Assembly: GCA_040388605.1 (NCBI GenBank)
Contig: JAZKBN010000051.1
Span: 53,978 to 117,977, forward strand
Reading direction: 5' to 3'
DNA length: 64,000 bases
DNA from: JAZKBN01 sp040388605
Lineage (GTDB): Bacteria; Bacteroidota; Bacteroidia; Cytophagales; Flexibacteraceae
How positions within the stretch are numbered: the first letter of the stretch is position 1; each line of letters opens with the position of its first letter. Shown one piece after another: positions 43,823-53,141 of this stretch. The notes beneath the pieces were generated by a model. The model worked only from the letters and a program-made list of their open reading frames with translations. It was not told where the DNA came from and did no database searches. Both the position numbers and the translations under genes were made by a program.

Positions 43823-44809
43823 TTACCTTACTACCATGCGACGAACAGTAGAGCTGTTGCCGCTGCCCTGAACCTGCACCATGTAAATGCCCGGCTTAGG
43901 CTCATCAAGGCGTAATTGGTATTCAGAGGCCGCAGTACGCAATTGCTCTATGCGGTTGCCCAGCATATCGAACACTGTAATGGTTTTTGTTCCTTTACCC
44001 AGTCCGCCCAGGGTGGCTTCGCCTGTGCCCGGGTTTGGTGAAATGCTGAAATCAGCCCCGTTGGCCCTGCGGCCTGTTCCGGCTGTGAGATCGCTGGTTA
44101 CTTTTACGTTGTTCAGGCGAATTTGCGGGCGGGTGCCTGCTCCTGTGCCATCGGCGTAGTAAATAAACCTCACTTGTGCGTTGGGCTTGTTATTGCAGGC
44201 AGCAGGCAGAGTGCTGGTAAGCACAAGGCTGTCGCCGTTAACGCCGCCTACAGAGCTGTATTCATAAGCTGAACCGGGAGCGGTTGTAAAAGTATCGCCG
44301 GGTTCTGCGCGGTATTGCATTTGAACACGGTACCCGCGGGCATCTGCCGGTGTGCCGTTACCGTCGCCTTGGGCAACAAGGCCTACAGTAGCGGTTACAT
44401 TTATGTTTTCGCGTCCGGTTGCATTTACGGCAATTACGGCTGCGCCCACGTAAATATCGCCGGGAATGGCAGGGTTACAGGCTGTTTGCGCAGTGCTGGT
44501 ATTTACAAACGAAAACCCGTTAGCACCCAGGCCCCTTATTCTTGACCTTGAAGTGAGGTTATAAGCGCAATCCCAATTTTTTGTAGCAACTGCCCAAGGC
44601 TTGGCCGGGGTGTTTGTAAAGCCGTGGAAAATCATGTTGGCGGGGTAGGTGCCGGCGGTTGAGCTTGAATCCCAGCCTGTCCAGCGGTAATTGCCCGTGC
44701 TCAAATCAAAAGGTTGCGGAAGGCCCGCTGTTTGGGCTTTGGCCTGTGCGCCTGCAAAAAGCAATGCAATCATTAAAACTGACGCAAAACGGAAGTAAAT
44801 TTTTTTCAT
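43823..44809 (-). CDS. Secreted T9SS type A sorting-domain protein
   Basis: A 328-aa exported protein. The ATG at 44809 is preferred because MKKIYFRFASVLMIALLFAG starts a typical signal peptide; ten extra residues would precede it from 44839. The body (about 30-250) is an extracellular beta-rich region with no recognised domain. The last 75 or so residues form the sorting domain (DFSISPNPGTGEATLGGLG, GIYMVQVQG, VRRMVVR). Function unknown. Confidence 0.85.
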   Translation of the reverse strand: MKKIYFRFASVLMIALLFAGAQAKAQTAGLPQPFDLSTGNYRWTGWDSSSTAGTYPANMIFHGFTNTPAKPWAVATKNWDCAYNLTSRSRIRGLGANGFSFVNTSTAQTACNPAIPGDIYVGAAVIAVNATGRENINVTATVGLVAQGDGNGTPADARGYRVQMQYRAEPGDTFTTAPGSAYEYSSVGGVNGDSLVLTSTLPAACNNKPNAQVRFIYYADGTGAGTRPQIRLNNVKVTSDLTAGTGRRANGADFSISPNPGTGEATLGGLGKGTKTITVFDMLGNRIEQLRTAASEYQLRLDEPKPGIYMVQVQGSGNSSTVRRMVVR

Positions 44810-45155
44810 ATGGGGTCCCGGGCTGTAACCGGTTTGCAAATATGGAGGAATGCCCTGATTCTTTACCTGTTTATGGCATACCTGCCTACAAAGTTAATCG
44901 AAATATAATATTGCACCACAGGCATACACAAGCTTTGATGTAATATTTAAGCCATGGTTTAAGCGCCTAATGCCCCTGCTTCAGAATACTTTGCGGCTTT
45001 ATTGCGCTATTGCATAATTTCTTTAGTATTGCAGTTGAAATAATTTTATTTCACGGGTAGGGCGCAAATCTGAATATACCTGCATTGCCGGTTAATGCGG
45101 CTTCCGTGGCCCTTCTTCCTTCATTACACCATTTATCCGGAACCTATATAGCTTT
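44810..45155. other. Divergent intergenic region, no gene seen
   Basis: These 346 bp lie between two divergent genes and should hold both promoters. No clear consensus box or repeat was found by eye. Confidence 0.5.
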
Positions 45156-46010
45156 ATGAATTACAAAACAGAATCGCGATTTACCTTAGGCGCAGGCCTT
45201 AAAGCATTTGCATTTGCAGGCATGCTCAGCTGCTTTATTGCCGCAAAGCCGGCCGAGGCGCAGGCCCAGAAATATGTGCAGGTGATGGAGACCGCCACCA
45301 AGGATGCCAAAAACGTAAAGGACCACTGGGTAACCGAAAACGATTCGGTAAAAATTACCTATCATTTTTGGTCAGAGAAGGGTATCTTATCTTTCGCAAT
45401 TCATAATAAGCTAACTGTGCCCCTGTTTATAGACTGGGAGCAAAGCACTTTTAAATCTTTGGGCGAAACCTTTGATTACTGGCCCGATAACGAGCCCGGC
45501 AAGCCTGAAGGTATCCGTGCCGATTTTCACTACGACGGCCCGCCGGTAATGCCCGGCCACACCGCAACACAAGGTGTTGGCGGCGCAGGCGCCAATAAAA
45601 ACCGTACCGCCCGCCTCAGCGAGATTGAGCCCAACGGCGACCTGATTCGCAGCAGCTATTATATTTTCCCTAAGCCTTATTTCGATATGGGCGCAAAATA
45701 TACCAGCCGCCATTTGGCCCTGCGCGAAGACAAATCTGTAATGACCCTGGTTTACGAGCTTGATTTCCATGAGAAGAATACGCCCCTGCGTTTCAGCAAT
45801 GCCGTTGCCTATTCAACTTCAGAAGACTTTAAAAGCAAGGGCACCCTTGCCGCCGAGTTCAAGCTTGAAAAAGTAACCGAAATGGAAGCCCGCCAATTTA
45901 AAAACAAAAGCAAAGAAAGTATGGAGGATGCCAAAAACGGCAGCAGCCCTTATGCTTCGCCACGCTCGTTTTATGTGAGCGTTCCGGCGGGGCAGGGGGT
46001 TAAAAAGTAA
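45156..46010 (+). CDS. Exported protein of unknown function
   Basis: A 284-aa protein with a signal peptide (about 1-36, ending PAEAQA). The mature part is soluble. KITYHFWSEKGILSFAIHNK and LTVPLFIDWEQSTFKSLGE suggest a beta-sandwich with DUF-type features seen in Bacteroidota periplasmic proteins. No lipobox and no sorting domain are visible. It has its own strong terminator. I do not recognise the family. Confidence 0.7.
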   Translation: MNYKTESRFTLGAGLKAFAFAGMLSCFIAAKPAEAQAQKYVQVMETATKDAKNVKDHWVTENDSVKITYHFWSEKGILSFAIHNKLTVPLFIDWEQSTFKSLGETFDYWPDNEPGKPEGIRADFHYDGPPVMPGHTATQGVGGAGANKNRTARLSEIEPNGDLIRSSYYIFPKPYFDMGAKYTSRHLALREDKSVMTLVYELDFHEKNTPLRFSNAVAYSTSEDFKSKGTLAAEFKLEKVTEMEARQFKNKSKESMEDAKNGSSPYASPRSFYVSVPAGQGVKK

Positions 46011-46030
46011 GCGCTCCCGCATTCCTGATA

Positions 46031-46070
46031 AAACTATAAAAGCCCCGGTAATTCGGGGCTTTTATAGTTT
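46031..46070. terminator. Strong bidirectional terminator
   Basis: A perfect 17-bp stem (46031-46047 and 46054-46070, core TATAAAAGCCCCG), A-rich on one side and T-rich on the other. It lies between two convergent genes. Confidence 0.9.
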
Positions 46071-46101
46071 TAATGCGTTCCTATAATGTTTTGCAGGCGC
46101 T

Positions 46102-48522
46102 TTACTGTTTTACCACCCTGCCACTGCGCCCGGCGTATTGCAAAATATAAACGCCCGGTGCAAAGTCTGCTATATTGGCCTGCCATGTATTGCCCGTGTT
46201 TTGCATATCGGGCTTAACGGGCCTGCCTGTAATATCATACAGCTCTGGCCGATTTTGGCCCGCACCCGGTATAAGGCTTATATTGAGCAGGCTATTAGCC
46301 GGGTTTGGCCAGGCATGCAGCAAACGCCTTTCCGGGCTTAGTATTTCTGAGCTTCCTGTTAAAACGCCTGGTGCCTTTATACAGCCGAAAAAGCTTTCAT
46401 AATTGGGGCCTGTAATATTCGTTCCGCGCACATATACCCGGTCAGATGCGGGCATGGTTTGGGCAATGTTTAGGTAGTGGTTTTCTATGCTTACAGGTTC
46501 GCCGGTTCTTGCATGCAGGGCTGCGAACCCGTTAAGATCCTGCCCGGCAATACGCGTGAATTTGCCTGAAACGAACAGCAGGCTGTCTTTATAAGAGAGG
46601 CCGGTTACAGCGCCGTTCGGGTTCGGGTTAAATGAAGGCGTAAGGTTTTGCTGCGCATCAAATACACAAAGGCGATTTATGTTTACGCTGTCTATGGTGG
46701 TGTAGTTGCCGCCTGCATACAGCCTGCTGCCCACTGAAAGCAGTGTATTTACAGCCCCGTTCGGGTTAGGATTCCAAGGTTTTGCCAAGCCGAGCGACAA
46801 GGAGGTAAGAGCAAGGCCTGCCCTGTTTTGGCCGCCGAAATTGCTGAAAGTACCCGCCACGAAAATATTGCCACCCGGAGTGCCTGCTATGGAAGTGATT
46901 GAATTGGATACGTCAGGCGCCGGGTTCCAGGAATTAGAATTTGATGTTACCGCGCTTAAGCACATGGCATATCTGCGGGGCGTGGTGTTTAAAGCCAGGA
47001 AGTCGCCGCCCATATAGAGCAGGTTTCCGTAGCCTGCAATGTATCTTACGCTGTTATCTACATGGTAAGGAAGCCATGTAGTAATTTCGCCTGTTATTTT
47101 ATCAATGCCGCCAATGCTTTTCCTGTCTGCCCCGGCCAGGCTGCCGAAGGGGCCACAGACAAACAGGCTGTTGTTATATAGGCAGCTACCCGATACATGG
47201 GCCATGAAATAGTAATCCTTAATAGGGCACCAATCAGTTATCTGCCCGTTGGCGGCATAAAATGAGGCCAGCCCGTAACGCATTTTCCCGCCTATGCTCT
47301 TAAAGTTTCCGCCCAGGTAAATGCTGTTCCCCTGCATGGCCATAGCATAAATTTTCTGCGCGCCCATGCATACCGAAAGGCTGTCGGCAGGCAGGCCGGT
47401 TACCAAATCAAGTGCGGCAAAGTTGTGCACCTGCTTACGGGCAATTGTTCTGAACCTGCCGGAAACATAAACATGCTTATCATCGCTCATTATATTGGTA
47501 ATAACAGGCTTATAGCCGGCATCCTGGAAAAAGTCCTGGGGAACCCATGTGCCGGTTGCCCCGGTGGCCAGGCTGAATGCCGCCAGGTTTTCCCGGTCGT
47601 TTGCACCCACACTGCTGAACCTGCCGGCCACATACAGGTTGCCTGCCTGCACGGTCATACCATAAACAGTTCCTGTAACGGGCTCGGTTGTAAAGGGAAT
47701 TGTACTGCCTGTTACAGCATTTACAGCGGCAAAATTGGTTTGGGCCATGCCGTTTACGGTGCTGAACGTGCCGGCTATAAACAGGGTATCATGCGTAATG
47801 GCGACGGCAGTTACTACAGCGCCGGTATTCAGCAATCCTTTGGGAAATGTTTCCAAAGGGAAACCTGTGATAAGGTCAATAACTGCCAGGCCTGCACATA
47901 AGGAATCGCGCACTTTGGTGATGGCTCCGGCCACATACAGTAGGTTGTTGTTTACTGCGAGCTGATAAACCGGGCCTTCCACTGCTAAGGCCCAAGCCGG
48001 TACTCTGCCTGTTTCGGCATCAACACCCTGTATTGTGCCCGGACTGCCTGTTTTCATGCCGGCATATAATGTGCGGCCGGCAAGCGCCAGGCAGTTAATG
48101 CTTTGTGGCAAAATGGAGGTGCAATTAAAAGCGGCGTCGAGGCTGAGGTCAGGATTCAGGTGCACCAGGCCGGAAACCGGTGTGTTGCCAATTTTAGTGA
48201 AGGTGCCGGCAATGTACCAACCGCCTGCATTGTCGGCAATTGCACATTTAACGCTGTCGGCAATGCGGCCGGTAATTTTCGGGAAGCTTTCAGGCACCAG
48301 GCCGGTATGTTTGTTAATGCTTACACCCTTACCCGTGGCCGGACCAAAATAGGTAAAATCGCCGCCGGCATAAACCCGGTCACCATCGGAGCTTAAGGTA
48401 TTTATTTGGTTATCGGCATCCCAAAGGGTAGTATCTGTTTGGGCAAAAGACGGAAATGAGCAAAGGCAAATTATAATCGGTAATAAAATGCGGAGGGAAT
48501 AGCGGGTAGTTTTTGAAGGCAT
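46102..48522 (-). CDS. Secreted propeller-type repeat protein with T9SS sorting domain
   Basis: An 806-aa exported protein. The ATG at 48522 gives the signal peptide (PSKTTRYSLRILLPIIICLC); a longer frame from 48639 would overlap the upstream gene. Most of the protein consists of about 12 repeats with the pattern VYAGGDFTYFG or YVAGRFSSVG followed by an N-x-A-A-F-x-x-x-x-G segment. This resembles delta-60 or similar beta-propeller repeats. The sorting domain starts at HAWPNPANSLLNISLI and ends GVYILQYAGRSGRVVKQ. Its task outside the cell is unknown; adhesion or binding is a guess. Confidence 0.83.
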   Translation of the reverse strand: MPSKTTRYSLRILLPIIICLCSFPSFAQTDTTLWDADNQINTLSSDGDRVYAGGDFTYFGPATGKGVSINKHTGLVPESFPKITGRIADSVKCAIADNAGGWYIAGTFTKIGNTPVSGLVHLNPDLSLDAAFNCTSILPQSINCLALAGRTLYAGMKTGSPGTIQGVDAETGRVPAWALAVEGPVYQLAVNNNLLYVAGAITKVRDSLCAGLAVIDLITGFPLETFPKGLLNTGAVVTAVAITHDTLFIAGTFSTVNGMAQTNFAAVNAVTGSTIPFTTEPVTGTVYGMTVQAGNLYVAGRFSSVGANDRENLAAFSLATGATGTWVPQDFFQDAGYKPVITNIMSDDKHVYVSGRFRTIARKQVHNFAALDLVTGLPADSLSVCMGAQKIYAMAMQGNSIYLGGNFKSIGGKMRYGLASFYAANGQITDWCPIKDYYFMAHVSGSCLYNNSLFVCGPFGSLAGADRKSIGGIDKITGEITTWLPYHVDNSVRYIAGYGNLLYMGGDFLALNTTPRRYAMCLSAVTSNSNSWNPAPDVSNSITSIAGTPGGNIFVAGTFSNFGGQNRAGLALTSLSLGLAKPWNPNPNGAVNTLLSVGSRLYAGGNYTTIDSVNINRLCVFDAQQNLTPSFNPNPNGAVTGLSYKDSLLFVSGKFTRIAGQDLNGFAALHARTGEPVSIENHYLNIAQTMPASDRVYVRGTNITGPNYESFFGCIKAPGVLTGSSEILSPERRLLHAWPNPANSLLNISLIPGAGQNRPELYDITGRPVKPDMQNTGNTWQANIADFAPGVYILQYAGRSGRVVKQ

Positions 48523-48595
48523 ATAGCTGTAGGAATAAAAGGTTAGATATAAACTGGTATATAATTTATGCAATAGTGTGCCGGGTAACAAAGCC

Positions 48596-49600
48596 TTAGC
48601 CTTTCCCGAACCATTCCACTGTTCTTTTAAGCCCTTCATACAGCCTTACCTGCGGGGCATAGCCCAGCATTGCGGCTGCCTTGCTTATATCTGCCAGGCT
48701 GTCGCGAATATCGCCGGGGCGTTCAGGGCCGTGTATGGGTTTTACAGGGCAGCGGGTTAATTCGCCTATTATTTCGGTCATCTGGTTCAGGTTTGTGCGG
48801 TCGCCAACGGCAACGTTGAAAACCTGGCCGAGCGCATCGGCATTGTTGGTTAAGGCGGCCCTTATATTGGCCTGAACGGCATTTTCCACAAAAGTAAAAT
48901 CACGGGTATGCAGGCCTGCCCCGTTTATTACCGGGCTTTGCCCGGCTTTCATAAGCCTGATAAACAAGGGGATAACAGCAGCATAAGCCCCGTTAGGGTC
49001 CTGCCTCGGCCCGAAAACATTAAAATACCGCAGGCCGATTACCGGCAATGCCCAGGTTCTGAAATACACCCCGGCATACAGTTCGTTTACGTACTTGGTA
49101 ACGGCATAAGGGCTTAATGGGTTGCCAATGTTCTCTTCCTTTTTGGGAAGAACCGGGTGGTCGCCGTAGGTGCTGCTGCTTGCGGCATATACAAAGCGCT
49201 GCACGTTATTGGCCCTTGCTGCTTCCAGCATATTCAGGTGCCCGGTAATGTTTACATCGTTGGTGGTAAGCGGATCGGCAAGGCTGCGGGGAACCGAGCC
49301 TAAAGCGGCCTGGTGCAGCACGATATGTATATCTTTACAGGCTTCTGCGCAGGTTGCCGGGTTGCGTATATCGCCCTCAAATAGCTCGAATGCCGGGTTT
49401 TGGGCAAAGGGAGCCAGGTTATGCCTGTGCCCGGTGCTGAAATTATCAAGCACACGCACCCTGCCTGCACCGAAGGACAACAGGTACTCAACTATATTGC
49501 TGCCTATGAAGCCGGCGCCCCCGGTAACTAAAAAATGCAGCCCGCTGATGGGGCCTGTATGAAAGGGCGTGGTATATGCCGACAAGTTTTCCTGGTTCAT
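48596..49600 (-). CDS. NAD-dependent UDP-sugar 4-epimerase (SDR family, WbpP/GalE-like)
   Basis: A 334-aa cytoplasmic enzyme. The ATG at 49600 gives a normal start. It shows the Rossmann motif LVTGGAGFIGSNI, the catalytic Ser in AASSSTYGDH, Y-x3-K (SPYAVTKYVNE) and the RYFNVFGPRQDP block. These fit extended SDR 4-epimerases acting on UDP-GlcNAc or UDP-Glc, used for surface polysaccharide. The long N-terminal tail before the Rossmann motif resembles WbpP. The exact substrate is not certain, and no glycan cluster is adjacent. Confidence 0.9.
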   Translation of the reverse strand: MNQENLSAYTTPFHTGPISGLHFLVTGGAGFIGSNIVEYLLSFGAGRVRVLDNFSTGHRHNLAPFAQNPAFELFEGDIRNPATCAEACKDIHIVLHQAALGSVPRSLADPLTTNDVNITGHLNMLEAARANNVQRFVYAASSSTYGDHPVLPKKEENIGNPLSPYAVTKYVNELYAGVYFRTWALPVIGLRYFNVFGPRQDPNGAYAAVIPLFIRLMKAGQSPVINGAGLHTRDFTFVENAVQANIRAALTNNADALGQVFNVAVGDRTNLNQMTEIIGELTRCPVKPIHGPERPGDIRDSLADISKAAAMLGYAPQVRLYEGLKRTVEWFGKG

Positions 49601-49617
49601 GGGTGCAAATGAAAACA

Positions 49618-49668
49618 AAAAACTCCTTACCGGGGCCATGCCAGGCATGAAACCGATAAGGAGTTTTT
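49618..49668 (-). terminator. Terminator of the Fe-S carrier gene
   Basis: A 12-bp perfect stem (AAAAACTCCTTA at 49618-49629, TAAGGAGTTTTT at 49657-49668) with a small inner hairpin (ATGCC-a-GGCAT). It overlaps the start of the epimerase transcript region. Confidence 0.8.
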
Positions 49669-49735
49669 ATACCGGCCACCTAAGCTGCCAATTACGGGTA
49701 TATTATAAAGCCGATTAGCCGGGCAAATACATTTA

Positions 49736-50062
49736 TTAAACGGCAAAACTCTCGCCGCAACCGCAGGTACGGCTGGCATTCGGGTTTATGAACTGGAAAC
49801 CCTTTCCGTTGAGTCCGTCGGAGAAATCAAGGGTGGTGCCCAGCAGGTAGAGCATGCTGCGTTTATCTACGAGTATTTTTACGCCTTTGTCTTCAAAAAC
49901 TTCGTCGGTAGGGTTGTTTTTATCATCGAAGCCGAGGTCGTACATGAGGCCTGAGCAGCCTCCGCCTTTTACAGCCACGCGTATGTTGAATGCATCGCCG
50001 TGGCCTTCTTCATCGCGCAGGGCCTTAATTCTTTCTACTGCTTTATCTGTTACGCTTATCAT
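49736..50062 (-). CDS. A-type iron-sulfur carrier protein (IscA/ErpA/HesB family)
   Basis: A 108-aa protein that passes Fe-S clusters to target proteins in the cytoplasm. The three conserved cysteines are C36 (GGGCSGLMYDLGF), C100 and C102 (RTCGCGESF). Length is typical. It stands alone here without the rest of a suf or isc operon, so the exact subtype is not assigned. Confidence 0.94.
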   Translation of the reverse strand: MISVTDKAVERIKALRDEEGHGDAFNIRVAVKGGGCSGLMYDLGFDDKNNPTDEVFEDKGVKILVDKRSMLYLLGTTLDFSDGLNGKGFQFINPNASRTCGCGESFAV

Positions 50063-50296
50063 TGCCTGGTTTGGCCGGGAAAATTGCCGGCGGTATTAAT
50101 TTACAACGAATATACAGGAAATTTGTTTTACCGGCCCGGTTTCGTTGATTATTGCTTTTACGAAGCTAAGCCGGGTTTATGTATAACTGAACATTATGCA
50201 TTTGGTTTTTGAACCCCAACGTTTTATACCGGCCGGTAAAACATACCGGTTTCGTGCTCTGCAATTTAACCGGTTTCACAATTCCCCTAACGCAAA

Positions 50297-50326
50297 ACAG
50301 GCGGCCTCGTTTCCGGGGTCGCCTGT
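50297..50326 (-). terminator. Terminator after rpmE2
   Basis: ACAGGCG (50297-50303) pairs with CGCCTGT (50320-50326), with partial pairing inside. On the minus strand TTTTGCG follows. The 292 bp between rpmE2 and the Fe-S carrier gene contain nothing else noted. Confidence 0.6.
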
Positions 50327-50354
50327 GCTGTTAATATAGGTAAGCAGGTAAATA

Positions 50355-50612
50355 CTACTCGGCAGAAGGGGTTTTGCCGTATTTCCTGTTGAATTTTTCC
50401 ACGCGGCCGGCAGCTGCAATAAATACTTTCTTGCCGGTGTAGAAGGGGTGGCTGGCCGAGCTAACTTCCACTTTTACAAGCGGGTAAGTGTTGCCGTCTT
50501 CCCAAACAATGGTTTCAGATGCACCAATGGTTGAACGGGTAAGTATTTTAAGATCGGAGCTTGAGTCCTGGAAAACCACTTGGCGGTATTCGGGGTGGAT
50601 GCCTGATTTCAT
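50355..50612 (-). CDS. rpmE2: Ribosomal protein bL31, type B
   Basis: An 85-aa ribosomal protein of the large subunit. MKSGIHPEYRQVVFQDSSSD and SSASHPFYTGKKVFIAAAGR are characteristic. It lacks the zinc-binding cysteines of L31 type A, so it is the type B form. It is the last gene of a prs, rplY, rpmE2 series. Confidence 0.97.
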   Translation of the reverse strand: MKSGIHPEYRQVVFQDSSSDLKILTRSTIGASETIVWEDGNTYPLVKVEVSSASHPFYTGKKVFIAAAGRVEKFNRKYGKTPSAE

Positions 50613-50683
50613 ATCTTTAATTGGGCCTGTGCCCGGTTATTTTTTGTTAATGAATAATTGAGCTAAAAGGAAGCAGCAATAAA

Positions 50684-51256
50684 TTACTTGCCTTCTTTTT
50701 GTGCGGTTTTAAGTGCACGTGGTATTTCAATGCTCACCAGGGGCACTGCGCCTACGTTCAGAATTTTGTAGTTTTCAGGCTTTACAGCGCTTACTTTAAT
50801 GGTTTTACCAAGGTCAAGATCGGTAATGTCCACACTTATAAAGTCGGGCAGGTTGGCGGGCAAAGCCTCAATTTTCAATTTGCGAAGCTTGGGAGTAAGC
50901 TTACCGCCCTTGGTTACACCAACAGCAGTACCTTCCAGCTTCACAGGTATTTCGGTACGAACAGGCTTATCGTCTTGCAGGGCCAGGAAATCGGCGTGCA
51001 TAAGCATGTCGTTCACGGCGTGGAATTGCACATCCTGCAGAATAGCACGGTATTTTTTGCCTTCTATGTTAAGGTCGGCCAGGTATGCAACGGGGCTGTA
51101 AGCCAGCTCACGAAACAGTATCATCGGAACCGAAAAGTGGATTTGCTCCCCGGTGCCGTACAGTACGCATGGAACCAGGCTTTCCAGCCTGAGTGCTTTA
51201 GCGTCTGCCTTACCGAGATTTGCTCTTTTATACCCTATAATCTCTACTGATTTCAT
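50684..51256 (-). CDS. rplY: Ribosomal protein bL25 (Ctc type)
   Basis: A 190-aa large-subunit protein that binds 5S rRNA. The N-terminal L25 domain (about 1-90, IIGYKRANLGKADAKALRLE) is followed by the TL5/Ctc C-terminal beta domain (about 95-185). The start at 51256 gives the usual MKSVEI opening. It lies 50 bp after prs and 71 bp before rpmE2, so co-transcription is likely. Confidence 0.97.
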   Translation of the reverse strand: MKSVEIIGYKRANLGKADAKALRLESLVPCVLYGTGEQIHFSVPMILFRELAYSPVAYLADLNIEGKKYRAILQDVQFHAVNDMLMHADFLALQDDKPVRTEIPVKLEGTAVGVTKGGKLTPKLRKLKIEALPANLPDFISVDITDLDLGKTIKVSAVKPENYKILNVGAVPLVSIEIPRALKTAQKEGK

Positions 51257-51306
51257 TGAATTGTTTTTAAAATGTATAATTGATTGATTGTAATGCTTTT
51301 TCAGGC

Positions 51307-52239
51307 TTAAACGTACAGGCTGCTGATGCTTTCGTGCCCGTGCACCCTGCGGATGGCTTCGGCAAAAAGATGGGCAATGCTTATATATTTAATCTTGGGC
51401 TCGTGGTTGTCTTTTACAGGCAGGGTATTGGTTAACACCAGCTCCTCGAGCGCCGAATTATGTATGTTCTGCAATGCGTTTCCGCTGAGCAGGCCGTGGG
51501 TGGCAACAGCGCGAACGCTGCGTGCGCCTTTGTCCATGATTATGCCGGCGGCTTTGCAGATTGTGCCGGCGGTATCTACCATGTCATCAACAAGAACTAC
51601 GTCCTTGCCCTGAACATCGCCAATAACCTGCATGCTGGCTACCTCGTTGGCACGCATGCGATGTTTGTCGCATACCACCATTTCGGTATTGAAGTGCTTG
51701 GCGTAGGCGCGGGCCCGGCCAACACCGCCCACATCCGGAGCCGCGAAAATCATATCGGGCAGGTTGAGGGCACGCAGGTGCTTTTCGAAAACATACAGAC
51801 TATCGAGATGGTCTACGGGAAAATCGAAGAAGCCCTGGATCTGGCCGGCGTGTAAATCGCAGGTCATGAGGCGCTGTGCGCCGGCAGCGCTGAGCAGGTT
51901 GGCAACCAGCTTGGCGGCAATGGCAACACGCGGCTTGTCTTTTCGGTCTTGCCTGGCGTAGCCGAAATACGGCATAACCACTATAACCTGCTTGGCCGAT
52001 GCACGACGGGCGGCATCTATCATGAGCAGGAGCTCCATGAGGTTTTCGGCGGGCGGTTGTGTGCTCTGTACAAGAAACACATTGTCGCCGCGAATACTTT
52101 CGTCGAAGCTGGGGGAGATTTCTCCGTCGCTGAAATGCGCGATGGTGAGGTTGCCCAGCGCTTTGCCGAAGAAGCCGCAAAGCTCAAGAGCGAGCGGTCT
52201 TGATGAAGTACCGGCGAAAATTTTTACGTTTGCTTCCAT
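51307..52239 (-). CDS. prs: Ribose-phosphate pyrophosphokinase (PRPP synthetase)
   Basis: Makes PRPP from ribose 5-phosphate and ATP for nucleotide, His and Trp synthesis. In 310 aa the family motifs appear in order: FSDGEISPSFDESIRG, PYFGYARQDRKDK, DLHAGQIQGFFDFPVDHL and the PRPP-binding VVLVDDMVDTAGTI. Length and start are normal. A perfect hairpin in the leader (52276-52309) may affect expression. Confidence 0.98.
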   Translation of the reverse strand: MEANVKIFAGTSSRPLALELCGFFGKALGNLTIAHFSDGEISPSFDESIRGDNVFLVQSTQPPAENLMELLLMIDAARRASAKQVIVVMPYFGYARQDRKDKPRVAIAAKLVANLLSAAGAQRLMTCDLHAGQIQGFFDFPVDHLDSLYVFEKHLRALNLPDMIFAAPDVGGVGRARAYAKHFNTEMVVCDKHRMRANEVASMQVIGDVQGKDVVLVDDMVDTAGTICKAAGIIMDKGARSVRAVATHGLLSGNALQNIHNSALEELVLTNTLPVKDNHEPKIKYISIAHLFAEAIRRVHGHESISSLYV

Positions 52240-52275
52240 AGCGGATTATGCGGCGAAAAAACTCATTGGGAACCT

Positions 52276-52309
52276 CCCGCATTTCCGGCACGCATACCGG
52301 AAATGCGGG
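52276..52309 (-). promoter_or_regulatory. Hairpin in the prs leader
   Basis: CCCGCATTTCCGG (52276-52288) and CCGGAAATGCGGG (52297-52309) form a perfect 13-bp stem with an 8-base loop. On the minus strand TTTTTT follows about 15 bases later, before the prs start at 52239. An attenuator or a terminator of upstream transcription are both possible. The rest of the 436-bp region up to 52675 shows no supported gene. Confidence 0.6.
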
Positions 52310-52675
52310 TGCAAAATTAGGGTTTTATTGTCGGAATAACAATGCAGGAATGTGCATAAGTTTAGGTAAAGCTGTGTTTGAACTTATATTTTCATCCATA
52401 CAGGTAAATAAGGCCTTGGCTGTTGCCGGCAATACAAAGCGAAATACGCTATACACCCATGCAAGCCGTTGATTATAACTATTTTGGGCTCATCTTAAAT
52501 ACTCCCGGAAAAACACCTGCCTTTATGAAAATTGCTCCAAATTACCCGGCGGCCAAACCTTGGGCTGCACAGCGGGTAAATTCGGGAATATGGCAGGGGA
52601 TGACCTGAGTGCTAAAGCCCGGCATGCCAATGGTTTTCTATAGTGAATTATTTTCGGGAAGGAGCAATAACAGGC

Positions 52676-53062
52676 TTAAGCCGGCTTTTCGACCTTGTTT
52701 TTTCGATTCAGCATACCCATGTGCGTATAGGCAAAACCTTCTTCAGTTTTAAGCCCGTAGCCAAAAGCGCGATCCATGGCTGAATGGCCTGTAAAAATAA
52801 TGCCTGCGGCAAGCAGCAAGGGCATGCCGGCATAGTACCCGGCCAGGGCAGCCATAAGCCAAATGCCTTGTTGGTGGGCAATGTTGTAGCACCATGCGCC
52901 TGCCTTCGGACCGAATAAATAGCCAAGCATGCTCAAATCGGGCAGGAGCAGCAGGCCAAAGTACCAACCTAAGCCGTACGGCGTAAGCCGAAATGAAATA
53001 ATGCTTAACACAAAGAGTGCAAGCCCTTCCAGGCGCAAATGTATTATATTGACTTTGCTCAT
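52676..53062 (-). CDS. DUF4260 family membrane protein
   Basis: A 128-aa inner-membrane protein with about four hydrophobic helices. The ATG at 53062 gives MSKVNIIHLRLEGLALFVLS, a usual start; 53092 is an alternative. WYFGLLLLPDLSMLGYLFGP, YNIAHQQGIW and the FTGHSAMDRAFGYGLK end are typical of DUF4260. The function of the family is not known. Confidence 0.88.
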   Translation of the reverse strand: MSKVNIIHLRLEGLALFVLSIISFRLTPYGLGWYFGLLLLPDLSMLGYLFGPKAGAWCYNIAHQQGIWLMAALAGYYAGMPLLLAAGIIFTGHSAMDRAFGYGLKTEEGFAYTHMGMLNRKNKVEKPA

Positions 53063-53141
53063 AACCGGTTTTGCAGGCATTAATGCAGGCAATCTATGGA
53101 AAATTCATGTCGAATACCTAAATGCACATCTGCCAATGCTG

